The notes under the pieces: generated by a model
Databases searched by the model: none
Seen by the model: the letters and a program-made list of their open reading frames with translations, nothing else
Told to the model about the DNA's origin: nothing
DNA from: Photobacterium sp. TY1-4
GTDB taxonomy: Bacteria; Pseudomonadota; Gammaproteobacteria; Enterobacterales; Vibrionaceae
NCBI RefSeq assembly: GCF_025398175.1
Contig: NZ_CP099734.1
Coordinates: forward strand, 1,612,001 to 1,676,000
DNA: 64,000 bases
Direction: 5' to 3'
Shown: piece by piece, positions 16,594 through 25,684 of the stretch
How positions within the stretch are numbered: position 1 is the first letter of the stretch
Layout: each line of letters begins with the position of its first letter
Program-made: the position numbers and the translations under genes

Positions 16594-17907
16594 ATGGAGA
16601 CGGTGAAACAAATTCTGGCCCTGACCCCGTTTACCTTTTTAAACCATTTCAGCCGGGTGATCCTGACTATTGTGCTGGCGCGACTGATGGGGCCGGAACA
16701 TTACGGGACATTCGCGGCCATGCTGGTCCTCAGCGAGGTGTTACTGCTGCCGGCCAGCCTGGGATTTTCCGTGTCCGTCGTCCGGCTGGCGTATCCGATG
16801 TGGCAGACCGAACAGGTGGCCATGCTGCGGGGATTGCGCCTGGTGTTTCTGGCCTCGATTGCAATTCTGGGCACCCTGATCGTTGCCGGGGTGTTGAGCG
16901 GATATGCGTTGATTTCGCCGCACCAGCTGGCGGAGCAACATCTGATGTACCTGTTGCTGATTGTCCCGCTGGGGGCGTTAATGCAAACCCAGTCCTCCTT
17001 GCTGTTGGTGCTTGAACGTCAAAAACATGCGTTGCTGAGCAAGCAGTGTTTGCTGGAGTGCCTGGTGCTGGCATTCTGTCTGGTGGCCTATTGGCTGGAA
17101 GATGAAGTGCTCCTGGCGCGGATCTGCCAGGTGATGATCGTGGCGCTGCTCATTGTGGTGATCGGCCAGCATCGGCTGATCGCCCCGGCCCTGGCCGGCC
17201 AGGGCAAAGCATTTCAGATGAAGCAGTGGTATCGTCAGTCGCTGACGGTTCTGGCCAGTGGAGCCGGGGTCGTGCTGGTGGCTAAGCTGGATGTCTTGCT
17301 GGTGCATCATTGGCTCGGTGCCCATGCCGTGAGCGTATTCTACCCGGTGATTGTGATTGCCGGGCTGATGGCGATTCTTTCCAATGCCGTCGGGACATTT
17401 CTGAAACCTGTGTTGTTGCAGGCACAGTCAGAGCCCGCTTCACTGGCAACTCAGTCCACGGTCAGCCACGCCATTCGAACATTCTGGGGTATGAACAGCC
17501 TGCTGATTCTCCTCCTGTCACTGGCGGCTCATCCGCTCTTGACCCTCTATGGTGAAACGCAGGTTGAACTGGGCCACGAATTGCTGTTGATCATGCTGGC
17601 CGGACAGCTGCTGCTGCCGCTTCGGGTGATCGCGGCCAACATGATCAGCCTGATGTCGAATCCGCTCCATAACTTGTATGTGCTGTTAGGCGTGTCTGTC
17701 CTGACCGTGTGGCTGGCTGATGTGCTGCAACAGGAGTATCAGTTGCTTGGCGTGACGATCGCGTTCAGCGTTGGATTTGTGGTGGGAACGCTTATTCGGG
17801 CGATTATCGTGGTGAAAACGCTCAGTGTGTCCTGGCGGGTACTCTGCGGGTTGCCGGTGCAACTGCCGCCGGGTGAAAAATGGGATATCTCCGGCTCCTC
17901 ATCGTGA
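16594..17907 (+). CDS. Polysaccharide flippase-like membrane protein (Wzx/MATE superfamily)
   Basis: A 437-residue integral membrane protein with about 12 hydrophobic segments. The N-terminal pattern FTFLNHFSRVILTIVLARLM followed by GPEHYGTFAA is typical of oligosaccharide (Wzx-like) flippases of the MOP superfamily, which move lipid-linked sugars across the inner membrane. No glycosyltransferase genes are nearby, so the cargo is unclear. ATG 16594 has AAGGAG (16581-16586) at good spacing, just past the tag terminator. The stop lies within a stem-loop (17889-17914) between convergent genes. Confidence 0.82.
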   Translation: METVKQILALTPFTFLNHFSRVILTIVLARLMGPEHYGTFAAMLVLSEVLLLPASLGFSVSVVRLAYPMWQTEQVAMLRGLRLVFLASIAILGTLIVAGVLSGYALISPHQLAEQHLMYLLLIVPLGALMQTQSSLLLVLERQKHALLSKQCLLECLVLAFCLVAYWLEDEVLLARICQVMIVALLIVVIGQHRLIAPALAGQGKAFQMKQWYRQSLTVLASGAGVVLVAKLDVLLVHHWLGAHAVSVFYPVIVIAGLMAILSNAVGTFLKPVLLQAQSEPASLATQSTVSHAIRTFWGMNSLLILLLSLAAHPLLTLYGETQVELGHELLLIMLAGQLLLPLRVIAANMISLMSNPLHNLYVLLGVSVLTVWLADVLQQEYQLLGVTIAFSVGFVVGTLIRAIIVVKTLSVSWRVLCGLPVQLPPGEKWDISGSSS

Positions 17908-17914
17908 GCCGGAG
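17889..17914. terminator. Stem-loop between convergent genes (weak terminator)
   Basis: CTCCGGCTC (17889-17897) pairs with GAGCCGGAG (17906-17914) across an 8-base loop that contains the flippase stop codon's start. There is no real T run on either side, so it may protect mRNA ends or terminate poorly. Confidence 0.45.
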
Positions 17915-17935
17915 TCTTCAGCTGTCGTTAAACCG

Positions 17936-19024
17936 TCATTCAACGTTGTTTTGTTTTTGCTGGCAGTGGGCGATAGCTTTGGCCAGGATCTCGGTCGCTG
18001 TTTGATTGCAGGCAGGTAGTTCGGCATCGGAGGTCGCGACCGGAGTGGTGCGCTGTCCCCATTTAATGAGGCTGGCTCCCCAGGTCAGTCCGGCACCGAA
18101 TGCGGCGGACAGGATAGTGCTGCCCGGCTGAACCCTTCCGCTTTCAACAGCTTCACACAAAGCAATCGGCACAGTGGCTGCTGAAGTATTGCCGTACTTC
18201 TGAATATTGACGAAAGCTTTCTCGAGCGGGATCCCGGCATGGTCGCAGAGGGCTTCAATAATGCGTTTGTTCGCCTGATGCGGAATGACGATATCGATCC
18301 CCTGGCTGTCGAGCCCGGAACGCTCCAGCACCATATTGGCCGCAGCGCCCATGCCTCGAACCGCCCGGCGGAAGATCTCCCGGCCCACGAAATCGAAAGC
18401 AAAGTGACCGGCATCCGGGTTAAAGCGATCCATGTGGGTGCCGAAACCCGGGATGGCCAGTACGTCACGTCCTTCCGGATCGCAACCCAGTTGCGCTTCC
18501 AGCAGTCCGGATTCTTGCTCGGTGCGGCTCAGAACCACAGCACCGGCGCCATCCCCAAACAGCACGGCTGTATCGCGCTTGCTCCAGTCGAGGTACCAGG
18601 ACAGGTGCTCGGCGCCAATGACCAGGGCGTGGCGGTAATTGCCGGCCTGGATCATTCGAGTGGCCGTTTCCAGTCCGTACAAAAATCCGGTACAGGCCGC
18701 ATTCATATCAAAAGCGGCCGCTTTACCGGCGCCCAGTTCGCGCTGGACCTTCGAGGCAATGTTGGGGATCAGGGTGTCTGGCGAGCAGGTGGCGATAATA
18801 ATCAGATCCAATTCGCTGGCTTCAATCCCGGCGGCAGCCAGGGCGCGCGCACCGGCGACACGGGCCATATCTGAGGTATCGACATGGCTGATATGGCGGG
18901 ATTCAATGCCGGTTCGGGTGCGGATCCACTCATCGGAGGTATCGACAAACTGGCTTAACTCTTCGTTGCTCAGGACGGTCGGGGGCAGACACTTCCCCCA
19001 ACCTGTAATTTCGGCGTAGTACAT
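17936..19024 (-). CDS. fabH: Beta-ketoacyl-ACP synthase III (second FabH type)
   Basis: A 362-residue thiolase-fold condensing enzyme that starts fatty-acid chains by joining acetyl-CoA to malonyl-ACP. The catalytic triad is complete: C111 (AACTGF), H249 (IPHQAN) and N279 (GNTSAAT). It is about 40 residues longer than housekeeping FabH because of an extra C-terminal tail ([10 protein letters not shown] to the end). It lies alone, not in the plsX-fabH-fabD cluster. Vibrios carry such an extra stand-alone FabH on a different replicon, so this is probably that paralogue. It may prefer other primers; that cannot be read from sequence. Confidence 0.9.
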   Translation of the reverse strand: MYYAEITGWGKCLPPTVLSNEELSQFVDTSDEWIRTRTGIESRHISHVDTSDMARVAGARALAAAGIEASELDLIIIATCSPDTLIPNIASKVQRELGAGKAAAFDMNAACTGFLYGLETATRMIQAGNYRHALVIGAEHLSWYLDWSKRDTAVLFGDGAGAVVLSRTEQESGLLEAQLGCDPEGRDVLAIPGFGTHMDRFNPDAGHFAFDFVGREIFRRAVRGMGAAANMVLERSGLDSQGIDIVIPHQANKRIIEALCDHAGIPLEKAFVNIQKYGNTSAATVPIALCEAVESGRVQPGSTILSAAFGAGLTWGASLIKWGQRTTPVATSDAELPACNQTATEILAKAIAHCQQKQNNVE

Positions 19025-19254
19025 AAAATTCTCTTTTTCGTTGTTATCTGACCATTGAGACAGAGGCCAACTTTCCGGATTTTTCAGGTTGGGCGAAAGG
19101 AGAAAAGTCGGCTCAAAGGCAGTTCACGCTAATGTAACAAAGGGGCTGGGGGAGGGACAGCGAATTCCACCCAGAGTTTAAGTCTTATCAACATGTCGGG
19201 TGAAGATGGGGAAGTATTGGTGTGAAAATAGTCGGTTATCCGTCACAGTGATGG

Positions 19255-19309
19255 GATCATGGCCGCTTTCTCGGCCTGATCTTGGTACGCGGCCATGATC
19301 TGTTATGAT
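19255..19309 (+). promoter_or_regulatory. Promoter with a 12-bp inverted repeat (probable operator)
   Basis: A perfect inverted repeat, GATCATGGCCGC (19255-19266) and GCGGCCATGATC (19289-19300), with a 22-base centre. TTGGTA (19282-19287), a 16-base spacer and an extended -10, TGT plus TATGAT (19304-19309), make a good promoter for the oxidoreductase gene 34 bases on. The right arm fills the -35/-10 spacer, where a bound repressor would block transcription. Confidence 0.5.
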
Positions 19310-19342
19310 GATGTTTCCGCAAATTGAACAGAAATGGTAACT

Positions 19343-20332
19343 ATGATGATCCGTTTTGGTGTGATTGGGACGAACTGGATCACTGACAGCTTTATTGAAG
19401 CTGCTTTGAAAACCGGACAGTATCAGCTGACCGCCGTTTACTCCCGTAAACTGGACAATGCCAAGGCCTTTGCCGAGAAGTACGGGGTGAGCCTTTGCTT
19501 TGATGATTTGGATGCGATGGCACAAAGCCCGGAGCTGGACGCCGTCTATATTGCCAGCCCGAACTCGCTGCACGCCCCGCAGGCGATGCAATTTATCCGG
19601 CAGGGCAAGCATGTGATTGGTGAAAAGCCGCTGGCTTCGCATCACGCTGAAGTCGAGGCGCTGATCGCCACTGCTGAGCAGCAGGGCGTGGTGTTGTTTG
19701 AAGCGATGAAAACGACTTACACCCCGAACTTTCAGCGTATCCGGGAATGCCTGCCGAAACTGGGCAAGTTGAGAAAGGTTTACCTTTCATACTGTCAGTT
19801 GTCGTCACGCTACAGCAAGTACCTGAATGGCGAAAATCCGAATACCTTTAATCCTGCTTTCTCCAATGGCTCGATCATGGATATCGGGATTTATCCGCTC
19901 AGTGCGGCGATCGGATTGTTTGGTGAGCCGAATAGTTTTACGGCCCAAGGCGTGCTGTTGGATTCCGGTGTCGATGCCCACGGCACCCTGGTGCTGCATT
20001 ATTCGGACTTTGATGTGGTGGTCAGCCACTCAAAAGTTAGCGATGGTTTGATCCCGAGCGAGTTTCAGGGCGAGCAGGGGACTCTGCTGGTCGAGAGTAT
20101 TTCCGAGTGCCGCTCGGTCACGTTGCATCGCCCGGAAGAGCCGCCTCTGAGCCTGAGTGTCGCGCAGGAAGAGAATGTGATGTACTACGAAGCATTGGAA
20201 TTTGCACGGTTGATTGACCAGCAGCAGGTCTCGCATCCGGGGCTGGCCCGTACGCAAATTGTCAGTGCGATCATGACCAGGGCGCGTGAGGTGATCGGTG
20301 TCCGTTTCCCGGCGGATGAGCAAAGTCTGTAA
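19343..20332 (+). CDS. Gfo/Idh/MocA family oxidoreductase
   Basis: A 329-residue NAD(P)-dependent sugar or cyclitol dehydrogenase-like enzyme. The N-terminal Rossmann motif reads FGVIGTNWITDSF, and the family's catalytic EKP is in GEKPLASHH near residue 95. The C-terminal domain has IMDIGIYPL, which replaces the usual G-x2-DxGxH/YxxD pattern. The substrate is unknown. ATGs at 19334, 19343 and 19346 are all in frame; I chose the middle one. The gene stands alone behind a promoter that overlaps an inverted repeat, so it is likely under a dedicated regulator. Confidence 0.87.
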   Translation: MMIRFGVIGTNWITDSFIEAALKTGQYQLTAVYSRKLDNAKAFAEKYGVSLCFDDLDAMAQSPELDAVYIASPNSLHAPQAMQFIRQGKHVIGEKPLASHHAEVEALIATAEQQGVVLFEAMKTTYTPNFQRIRECLPKLGKLRKVYLSYCQLSSRYSKYLNGENPNTFNPAFSNGSIMDIGIYPLSAAIGLFGEPNSFTAQGVLLDSGVDAHGTLVLHYSDFDVVVSHSKVSDGLIPSEFQGEQGTLLVESISECRSVTLHRPEEPPLSLSVAQEENVMYYEALEFARLIDQQQVSHPGLARTQIVSAIMTRAREVIGVRFPADEQSL

Positions 20333-20365
20333 GGATTCAGCGGTTGGACACCGGAAAGCGCTCAT

Positions 20366-20391
20366 AAAAAAAGGTGGCCGATTCGGCCACC
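20366..20391 (-). terminator. Intrinsic terminator of the SLC13 carrier gene
   Basis: GGTGGCCG (20373-20380) pairs with CGGCCACC (20384-20391). On the minus strand it is followed by seven T (20372-20366). It lies about 90 bases past the carrier stop and just past the end of the convergent oxidoreductase gene. Confidence 0.88.
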
Positions 20392-20479
20392 AAATAAAGG
20401 GATGTTGTTGTCGTTATTCAGGAAAAACGGTGATTACTATGGTCCGAAGCGCATGGCTCGGAACACCTGGTTCGAACGA

Positions 20480-21850
20480 TTACCAGAACAGGTACGCAAT
20501 GATGGACAGCGCAGCGATACAAACCAGGTTGAGGTAAATACCGGCTTTCATCATTTCGGACTGCTTGATGTGGCCTGAACCGAAGACAATCGCGTTTGGC
20601 GGTGTGGCGACCGGCAGCATGAAGGCACAAGATGCAGACACGGCAATCAGCGCTGACAGAATGACCGGCGAGACACCCAAGGCTTCTGCAACCGTCGCAA
20701 ATACCGGGACCAGCAGGGCCGCACTGGCGGTGTTACTGGCAAACTCAGTCAGGAAGACCACGAAGGCAGCCACGACCAGAATCGTAAAGAACATACCGGC
20801 TTGATCCAGGAAGGTGCTCAGACCTTCAGCCAGGAAGACACTGGTGCCGGTGGCTTTCAGCACGTTACTCAGACAGATACCACCCCCGAACAGCAGCAGT
20901 ACGCCCCAGTCGGTTGATTTTTCAATATCTTTCCACTGAACAACTCGGGATGCACCCAGCAGAACAATCGCAGTCAGGGCAACCAGGGTATCGAATTTGC
21001 TGAATCCGCCCAGCATCGCATTGACTGGCTTGCTGAAAATCCACAGGAAAACCGTCAGGGCAAAAATGGTGAGGGTAACCAGTTTCCCGTTATCCCATTG
21101 GACAGGTTTGTGGTCGAGCTCGAAAGTGTGCTTCAGATTTGGTTTCAGCAAGAAGTACAGCAGCGTTACAGTGAGTGGCAGCAGCACAATCGACGTCGGC
21201 AGACCGAATACCATCCACTCCGTAAAGCTCAGACCGACTTCCGCGGCGGCAATGGCGTTTGGCGGACTCCCGACAACCGTTGCAATCCCGCCGATACTGG
21301 CACAGTAGGCAATGCCCAGCAGTACGAATACATAGGTGTTGCGCTCGCTTTTGGCATTGACCTTGTTCAGGACACCCAGAACCAGCGGCAGCATCAGTGC
21401 TGTGGTTGCGGTGTTACTGATCCACATCGACAGGCCGGCAGTGACCCCGAACAGCATGAAGACGGCAACAGACATGCGTCCTTTCGCCAGAACCAGAACC
21501 TTATCGGCAATTGCTTTATCCAGCTCCTGCTTGTGCATTGCAGCGGCCAGAGCAAATCCCCCCAGGAACAGGAAGATGATCGGGTTGGCAAAGCTACTCA
21601 GGGCTTGTGGCGTTTTAAAAATGCCGAATCCAATGGCCAGAAGCGGCACCAGGATGGCAGTAATGCTGACATGAACGGCTTCGGTCAGCCATAACACGGC
21701 CACAAAGGCCAGGATACTCAGACCGACTACGACGTCCTTTTCGTAGGGTAGGAAGTTCATTAAAAAGGTAAAAAGGGCGATGTCTGCCAGTAGAATGATG
21801 CTATTCCTGTCAAACAGCCACTTTTTCAGTGTCAGGGTTAAGGCTGTCAT
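20480..21850 (-). CDS. SLC13/DASS family sodium:dicarboxylate symporter (VcINDY-like)
   Basis: A 456-residue inner-membrane carrier with 11 or so membrane segments. Both signature SNT motifs are present, [12 protein letters not shown] (S145) and [12 protein letters not shown] (S372), at almost the same positions as in the structurally known V. cholerae INDY protein, along with GSPPNA and ATPPNA hairpin loops. By homology it imports succinate, fumarate or malate with sodium. ATG 21850 has a strong AAAGGAAAG upstream; a further in-frame ATG at 21883 lacks one. A perfect CRP site lies about 430 bases upstream and its own terminator about 90 bases downstream. Confidence 0.92.
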   Translation of the reverse strand: MTALTLTLKKWLFDRNSIILLADIALFTFLMNFLPYEKDVVVGLSILAFVAVLWLTEAVHVSITAILVPLLAIGFGIFKTPQALSSFANPIIFLFLGGFALAAAMHKQELDKAIADKVLVLAKGRMSVAVFMLFGVTAGLSMWISNTATTALMLPLVLGVLNKVNAKSERNTYVFVLLGIAYCASIGGIATVVGSPPNAIAAAEVGLSFTEWMVFGLPTSIVLLPLTVTLLYFLLKPNLKHTFELDHKPVQWDNGKLVTLTIFALTVFLWIFSKPVNAMLGGFSKFDTLVALTAIVLLGASRVVQWKDIEKSTDWGVLLLFGGGICLSNVLKATGTSVFLAEGLSTFLDQAGMFFTILVVAAFVVFLTEFASNTASAALLVPVFATVAEALGVSPVILSALIAVSASCAFMLPVATPPNAIVFGSGHIKQSEMMKAGIYLNLVCIAALSIIAYLFW

Positions 21851-22394
21851 ATGCTTTCCTTTAGCTATGTTATTACGGTTCATACAACTTCATGTACCTA
21901 GGTGTCATCTGTGGTAAATGTTACATGTTATTTTCGAGTTGTTAATTGCTTGCTGCGTGATTATTGGGCATTTGGATGGGTAATTATGTGTTTTGTGAGG
22001 TTATTGCTGAATAATGTGTGGAATTGTACCCATTAATTACCCGCCTAGTTAATCATGCTGTTTAGGCTTTCCGAGGAAGTCTTTTTTAGCTGAATTTTCT
22101 GTTATTGATGTGGATCATTTTTTTTACATTGCGATAGCATGTGCGGTGGCGCTTGAAGCGGTATCACAGACAGCAAGGATGTGGGGGCAGCATCTTAGCG
22201 TGCCAGGTCAATAAATATGCATCATTGAACTGTCTCGGGAGTGCTGATTAAGGCTTCATCATCTATCCATTTTCGATGTGACATATGTCACAGTTGTGCT
22301 TCGGGGATCCGCAAAGGTGTTTCAGCATTTCTATGCCTTATGTATCATAATTATTAAAGGATGTTATCAGTAATAAAAATAAGGCTAGGTTGTT
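21851..22394. other. Divergent intergenic region with a CRP site
   Basis: A 544-bp AT-rich region between the carrier gene (minus) and a 41-codon ORF (plus). It holds the CRP palindrome at 22277-22292 and a TATCAT (-10-like, near 22343) at a class I distance from it on the plus strand. No other gene or repeat was seen. Confidence 0.5.
22277..22292. promoter_or_regulatory. Perfect CRP binding site
   Basis: TGTGACATATGTCACA is an exact match to the CRP consensus TGTGA-N6-TCACA and is a full palindrome. It lies between the dicarboxylate carrier and the small ORF at 22395, so carbon-source control of one or both is likely. Confidence 0.75.
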
Positions 22395-22520
22395 ATGAGC
22401 GCAAAAACGCAAGGGTTGCGTAAGCGTGTGCGTGCTGAAGCACAGGCGCATTTGAAAGGAGTCCGCGAAAAGTTTCTGCAGTCCTATATTGAGAAGGCAT
22501 CAAAAGAAAAGGTGGGTTGA
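22395..22520 (+). CDS. Small basic ORF (41 residues)
   Basis: A 41-codon ORF encoding a Lys/Arg-rich, helical peptide (begins MSAKTQGLRKRVRAEAQAHL, ends KASKEKVG). AGG lies five bases before the ATG. It sits between a perfect CRP site 103 bases upstream and a strong terminator 35 bases downstream, so it looks like an independent transcription unit. I know no family for it. The transcript could instead be a small RNA with or without a coding role. Confidence 0.5.
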   Translation: MSAKTQGLRKRVRAEAQAHLKGVREKFLQSYIEKASKEKVG

Positions 22521-22554
22521 CCCTTGTTTTCTTTTTACTTTTCAAACAGAACAA

Positions 22555-22589
22555 AAAGCCATGCGATTGATGCATGGCTTTGTTTTTTC
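22555..22589. terminator. Bidirectional intrinsic terminator
   Basis: AAAGCCATGC (22555-22564), a 7-base loop and GCATGGCTTT (22572-22581), with GTTTTTT on the plus side and a T run on the minus side. It serves the small ORF and the convergent sanA-like gene. Confidence 0.88.
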
Positions 22590-23283
22590 AGGCCGGCGGA
22601 AGGGCTGCATCGGCGATTTCCGGCCCTTCAGGTTCGGGCGGAGCGGTTTCGATCGGCTCCTTCGGACCCAGAAAACGTGGCTTGATGTCGAGCAGGTACA
22701 CATCGGCGATGGCTTTAAGCCGCGCCAGAACTTCCCGCATGCGGATCTTAAACCCGGCGAGGCCGCCTGGCTCGGGTACTGCCAGGCAGATGGCATCAAT
22801 ATTGTTACTTTTGGCGATGAATAACGCGCGTTCGCAGTGAAATTTCTGCGTAATAATCACGAAGTGATTGACTTCAAACACCCGTTTGGCCCGAACCACG
22901 GAGTCCAGCGTCCGGAAACCGGCATAGTCGAGTACAATATCATGTTCAGGGATCCCCGCCTTGAGCAAATCCCGTTTCATGGTCCAGGGTTCATTGTACG
23001 AGCGGTGCGCATTGTCGCCGCTGAGCAGCAGGATGTTGATTTTACCGAGTTGATACAGCTGTTGCGCCGCCTCCATCCGGTATTCGTAATACGGGTTCAG
23101 CGTTTTGGCGATGAATTTGCTGGTCCCCAGCACCAATCCGATTGCCCGATTCGGGACATGAGCCGGGTCGGTAAAGATTCGATCCGCCGTTGAAGCCGCT
23201 ACCCAGCGATCAGCCAGCAAACTCATCCCAATGATGAGCAGACTCATGACAGTAAATAGGCGGATGACGTTGAGCGGTTTCAT
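22588..23283 (-). CDS. sanA: SanA/YdcF family envelope protein (DUF218)
   Basis: A 231-residue protein with an N-terminal membrane segment (residues 8-28, a signal anchor) and a DUF218 domain facing the periplasm. VLGTSKF near residue 52 and LLLSGDN near residue 85 are the family's conserved loops, as in E. coli SanA, which affects envelope permeability to vancomycin at high temperature. It extends past the domain with a Pro/Glu-rich tail (ETAPPEPEGPE). The biochemical activity is not known. Its stop abuts the bidirectional terminator. Confidence 0.85.
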   Translation of the reverse strand: MKPLNVIRLFTVMSLLIIGMSLLADRWVAASTADRIFTDPAHVPNRAIGLVLGTSKFIAKTLNPYYEYRMEAAQQLYQLGKINILLLSGDNAHRSYNEPWTMKRDLLKAGIPEHDIVLDYAGFRTLDSVVRAKRVFEVNHFVIITQKFHCERALFIAKSNNIDAICLAVPEPGGLAGFKIRMREVLARLKAIADVYLLDIKPRFLGPKEPIETAPPEPEGPEIADAALPPA

Positions 23284-23453
23284 ATAATTCCGTGGAGCCT
23301 TAAAAATCGTATCATACCAAACTGATAACTAATCTGTTGATAACGCAGTGTAAAATACCTGTCAAATTGCGCGGGAGGCTGTGCGCCAGCGTTATTCAAT
23401 CCAGATGATTGAATATATGTGGCAGTGGGTAGGTTTGGCAACGGCAAGTGCAG

Positions 23454-23476
23454 AAAAAAGCCCGCATGTGCGGGCT
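23454..23476 (-). terminator. Intrinsic terminator of maeA
   Basis: AGCCCGCA (23459-23466) and TGCGGGCT (23469-23476) form the stem. On the minus strand it is followed by six T (23459-23454). It lies 20 bases past the maeA stop. Confidence 0.9.
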
Positions 23477-23495
23477 TCTGGGTTAGGCTGGCTGA

Positions 23496-25184
23496 TTAGA
23501 ACGAGGTCCGCTTATAGCGACGATACTCAGATTGCCAGTAGTTGGCTTCTATCTTCTCTCTAATCCGCTCATCGGTATTCTTCGGCGCTTTTTGCTGCTC
23601 GACAGCTTTTTTCGCCACGGCAAAAGCGATGTGGCGAGACACTTCCTGGATATCTTCCAGAGGCGGTAGCAGGTCGCCATTGCCATGCTTCGCCATTGGT
23701 GAGCATTCAGCGAGGGCACGGCTACTTGCCATCAGCATTTCGTCGGTGACACGACGAGCGCCGACCGCCAGGACACCCAGACCGATCCCCGGGAAGATGT
23801 AGCTGTTGTTACATTGGGCAATGGTGTAGGTTTTGCCTTCATAGACCACAGGCTCGAACGGTGAGCCGGTCGCGACCAGAGCCTTGCCGTCCGTCCAGCG
23901 GATCAGATCGGCCGGTGTCGCTTCAACGCGGCTGGTCGGGTTGGACAGCGGGAAGATGATCGGGCGCTCGCAATGCTGATTCATTTCGCGGATCACTTCC
24001 TCGCTGAACAGGCCCGGTACGCCGGAGACCCCGATCAACACGGTCGGTTTCGCGTTGCGCATCACATCCAACAGCGAAATGTTGTTATCTTCGGTATCCC
24101 ACAGGTTGATTTCACTACGAGGCTGAACCAGTTTCTTCTGGAAATTGAGCAGGTTCGGCATGTCATCGACCAGCAGACCCCAGCGATCGACCATAAAGAC
24201 CTGGCTGCGTGCTTGTTGCTCGGAGATCCCTTCGGAAACCATTTGCGCGATGATCGCTTCCGCAATACCGCAACCGGCTGAGCCGGCACCCAGGAAGGTC
24301 ACGCGCTGCTCGGAAAGCTGACTTCCCGCGGCTTTACAGGCAGCCAGCAGCGAGCCAACGGTCACTGCCGCGGTGCCCTGGATGTCGTCGTTAAAGCAGC
24401 AGACCTTGTTCTTGTAACGCTCCAGCAACGGCATGGCATTTTTCTGGGCAAAATCTTCGAACTGGATCAGGGCATCCGGCCAACGTTGCTTCACGGCCTG
24501 GATAAACTCATCCACGAAATCTTCATATTCCTTACCCGTGATCCGGGTATGACGCCAGCCCATGTACATTGGATCCGACAGGCGCTGCGGGTTGTTGGTC
24601 CCGACATCGAGGACAACCGGCAGGGTGTAAGCCGGGCTGATCCCGCCACACGCGGTGTACAGCGACAGTTTACCAATTGGGATCCCCATGCCACCGATCC
24701 CCTGGTCGCCCAGGCCTAGGATTCGTTCGCCGTCTGTCACCACGATCACTTTGACGTTGTGACGCGATGCATTGTTCAGCATGTCTTCAATCCGATCGCG
24801 GTTCGGATAGGAGATGAACAGGCCGCGGCCACGACGGTAGATGCTGGAAAAGTTTTCACAGGCTGCACCAACGGTCGGGGTGTAGATGATCGGCATCATC
24901 TCGGTAATGTGGTTTTCGACCAGACGGTAGAAGAGGGTTTCGTTGGTATCCTGGATGTTGCGGAGGTAGATGTGGCGGTCAATATCGTTATCAAATTTTT
25001 GATACTGCTGATAAGCACGCTCAGCTTGTTCTTCAATCGTTTCAATTGCTTCAGGAAGGAGACCTTCGAGGTTGAAGAACATGCGTTCTTCGACGCTGAA
25101 CGCACTTCCTTTGTTTAACAGGGGTGTTTCAAGTAACGCAGGGCCTGCGTAGGGGATATATAGGGGTCTTTTATCGTTTTTCAT
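23496..25184 (-). CDS. maeA: NAD-dependent malic enzyme
   Basis: A 562-residue oxidative decarboxylase turning malate into pyruvate, CO2 and NADH. Malic-enzyme motifs are clear: [20 protein letters not shown] (active-site Tyr), [18 protein letters not shown], and the Rossmann motif [13 protein letters not shown] near residue 315. Length and motifs match E. coli MaeA (SfcA, 565). It links to the dicarboxylate carrier 1.7 kb away, since both handle C4 acids. The 5' region has two 13-bp direct repeats exactly 20 bases apart, possible regulator sites. Confidence 0.95.
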   Translation of the reverse strand: MKNDKRPLYIPYAGPALLETPLLNKGSAFSVEERMFFNLEGLLPEAIETIEEQAERAYQQYQKFDNDIDRHIYLRNIQDTNETLFYRLVENHITEMMPIIYTPTVGAACENFSSIYRRGRGLFISYPNRDRIEDMLNNASRHNVKVIVVTDGERILGLGDQGIGGMGIPIGKLSLYTACGGISPAYTLPVVLDVGTNNPQRLSDPMYMGWRHTRITGKEYEDFVDEFIQAVKQRWPDALIQFEDFAQKNAMPLLERYKNKVCCFNDDIQGTAAVTVGSLLAACKAAGSQLSEQRVTFLGAGSAGCGIAEAIIAQMVSEGISEQQARSQVFMVDRWGLLVDDMPNLLNFQKKLVQPRSEINLWDTEDNNISLLDVMRNAKPTVLIGVSGVPGLFSEEVIREMNQHCERPIIFPLSNPTSRVEATPADLIRWTDGKALVATGSPFEPVVYEGKTYTIAQCNNSYIFPGIGLGVLAVGARRVTDEMLMASSRALAECSPMAKHGNGDLLPPLEDIQEVSRHIAFAVAKKAVEQQKAPKNTDERIREKIEANYWQSEYRRYKRTSF

Positions 25185-25358
25185 GCAATTGACTTTGGTA
25201 GTAGGTTAGGTCGGAGTCAATGAAAATTGCATACATCATTTTCATTCAGTGCTAATCCTATGCCTATAAATCGTTTATTTCAAAGGCTGAACACCACTTT
25301 TTCGCGAAATTGATCAAGTTTTTCGCCATCTTTTTACAGCAATTAACATTAATCCGAC

Positions 25359-25391
25359 TGCAATGTTTCAATATGCGATGCAATGTTTCAA
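25359..25391. repeat. 13-bp direct repeats, 20-bp phase, upstream of maeA
   Basis: TGCAATGTTTCAA occurs at 25359-25371 and again at 25379-25391, exact copies spaced by two helical turns. This is the usual layout of tandem sites for a dimeric activator. They start about 175 bases upstream of the maeA start codon. Confidence 0.55.
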
Positions 25392-25595
25392 ATTGTGGTT
25401 TAATTTGTATATTAAATGTCTATTTATGGTTTTGTTGATGTTGTGATCTGTGTTGTGAATTTTGGCTAGAAAATCGCAAAGAGGAATGACTGAGACTGTG
25501 TTTATTTCTTGTTAAAATTGATCGATTTTTGTTTTGTTTGTGTTTTCAGTTGGTGTTCGGGAACTGGGGTGACAAGGCTTCTGGGAGAGAACGAT

Positions 25596-25623
25596 TCAGC
25601 CCGGCGAGAGGCAGCCGGGCTGA
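25596..25623. terminator. GC-rich stem-loop after menB
   Basis: TCAGCCCGGC (25596-25605) pairs perfectly with GCCGGGCTGA (25614-25623). It lies about 60 bases past the menB stop. There is no T run on the minus strand, so it may be a processed 3' end rather than a classic terminator. Confidence 0.5.
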
Positions 25624-25684
25624 GTGGTGTCGGCACTGCCAACTGACGTGCAACGTGTCGGTCAGTCGAAGTTGGCTACGAGAC

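Larger units (their letters stand above)
25185..25684. other. Intergenic region between maeA and menB
   Basis: A 500-bp region, very AT-rich from 25230 to 25560. It contains direct repeats (25359-25391) and a stem-loop (25596-25623). A plus-strand ORF across its end and into menB looks like noise. It must hold the maeA promoter; I could not place it. Confidence 0.5.
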
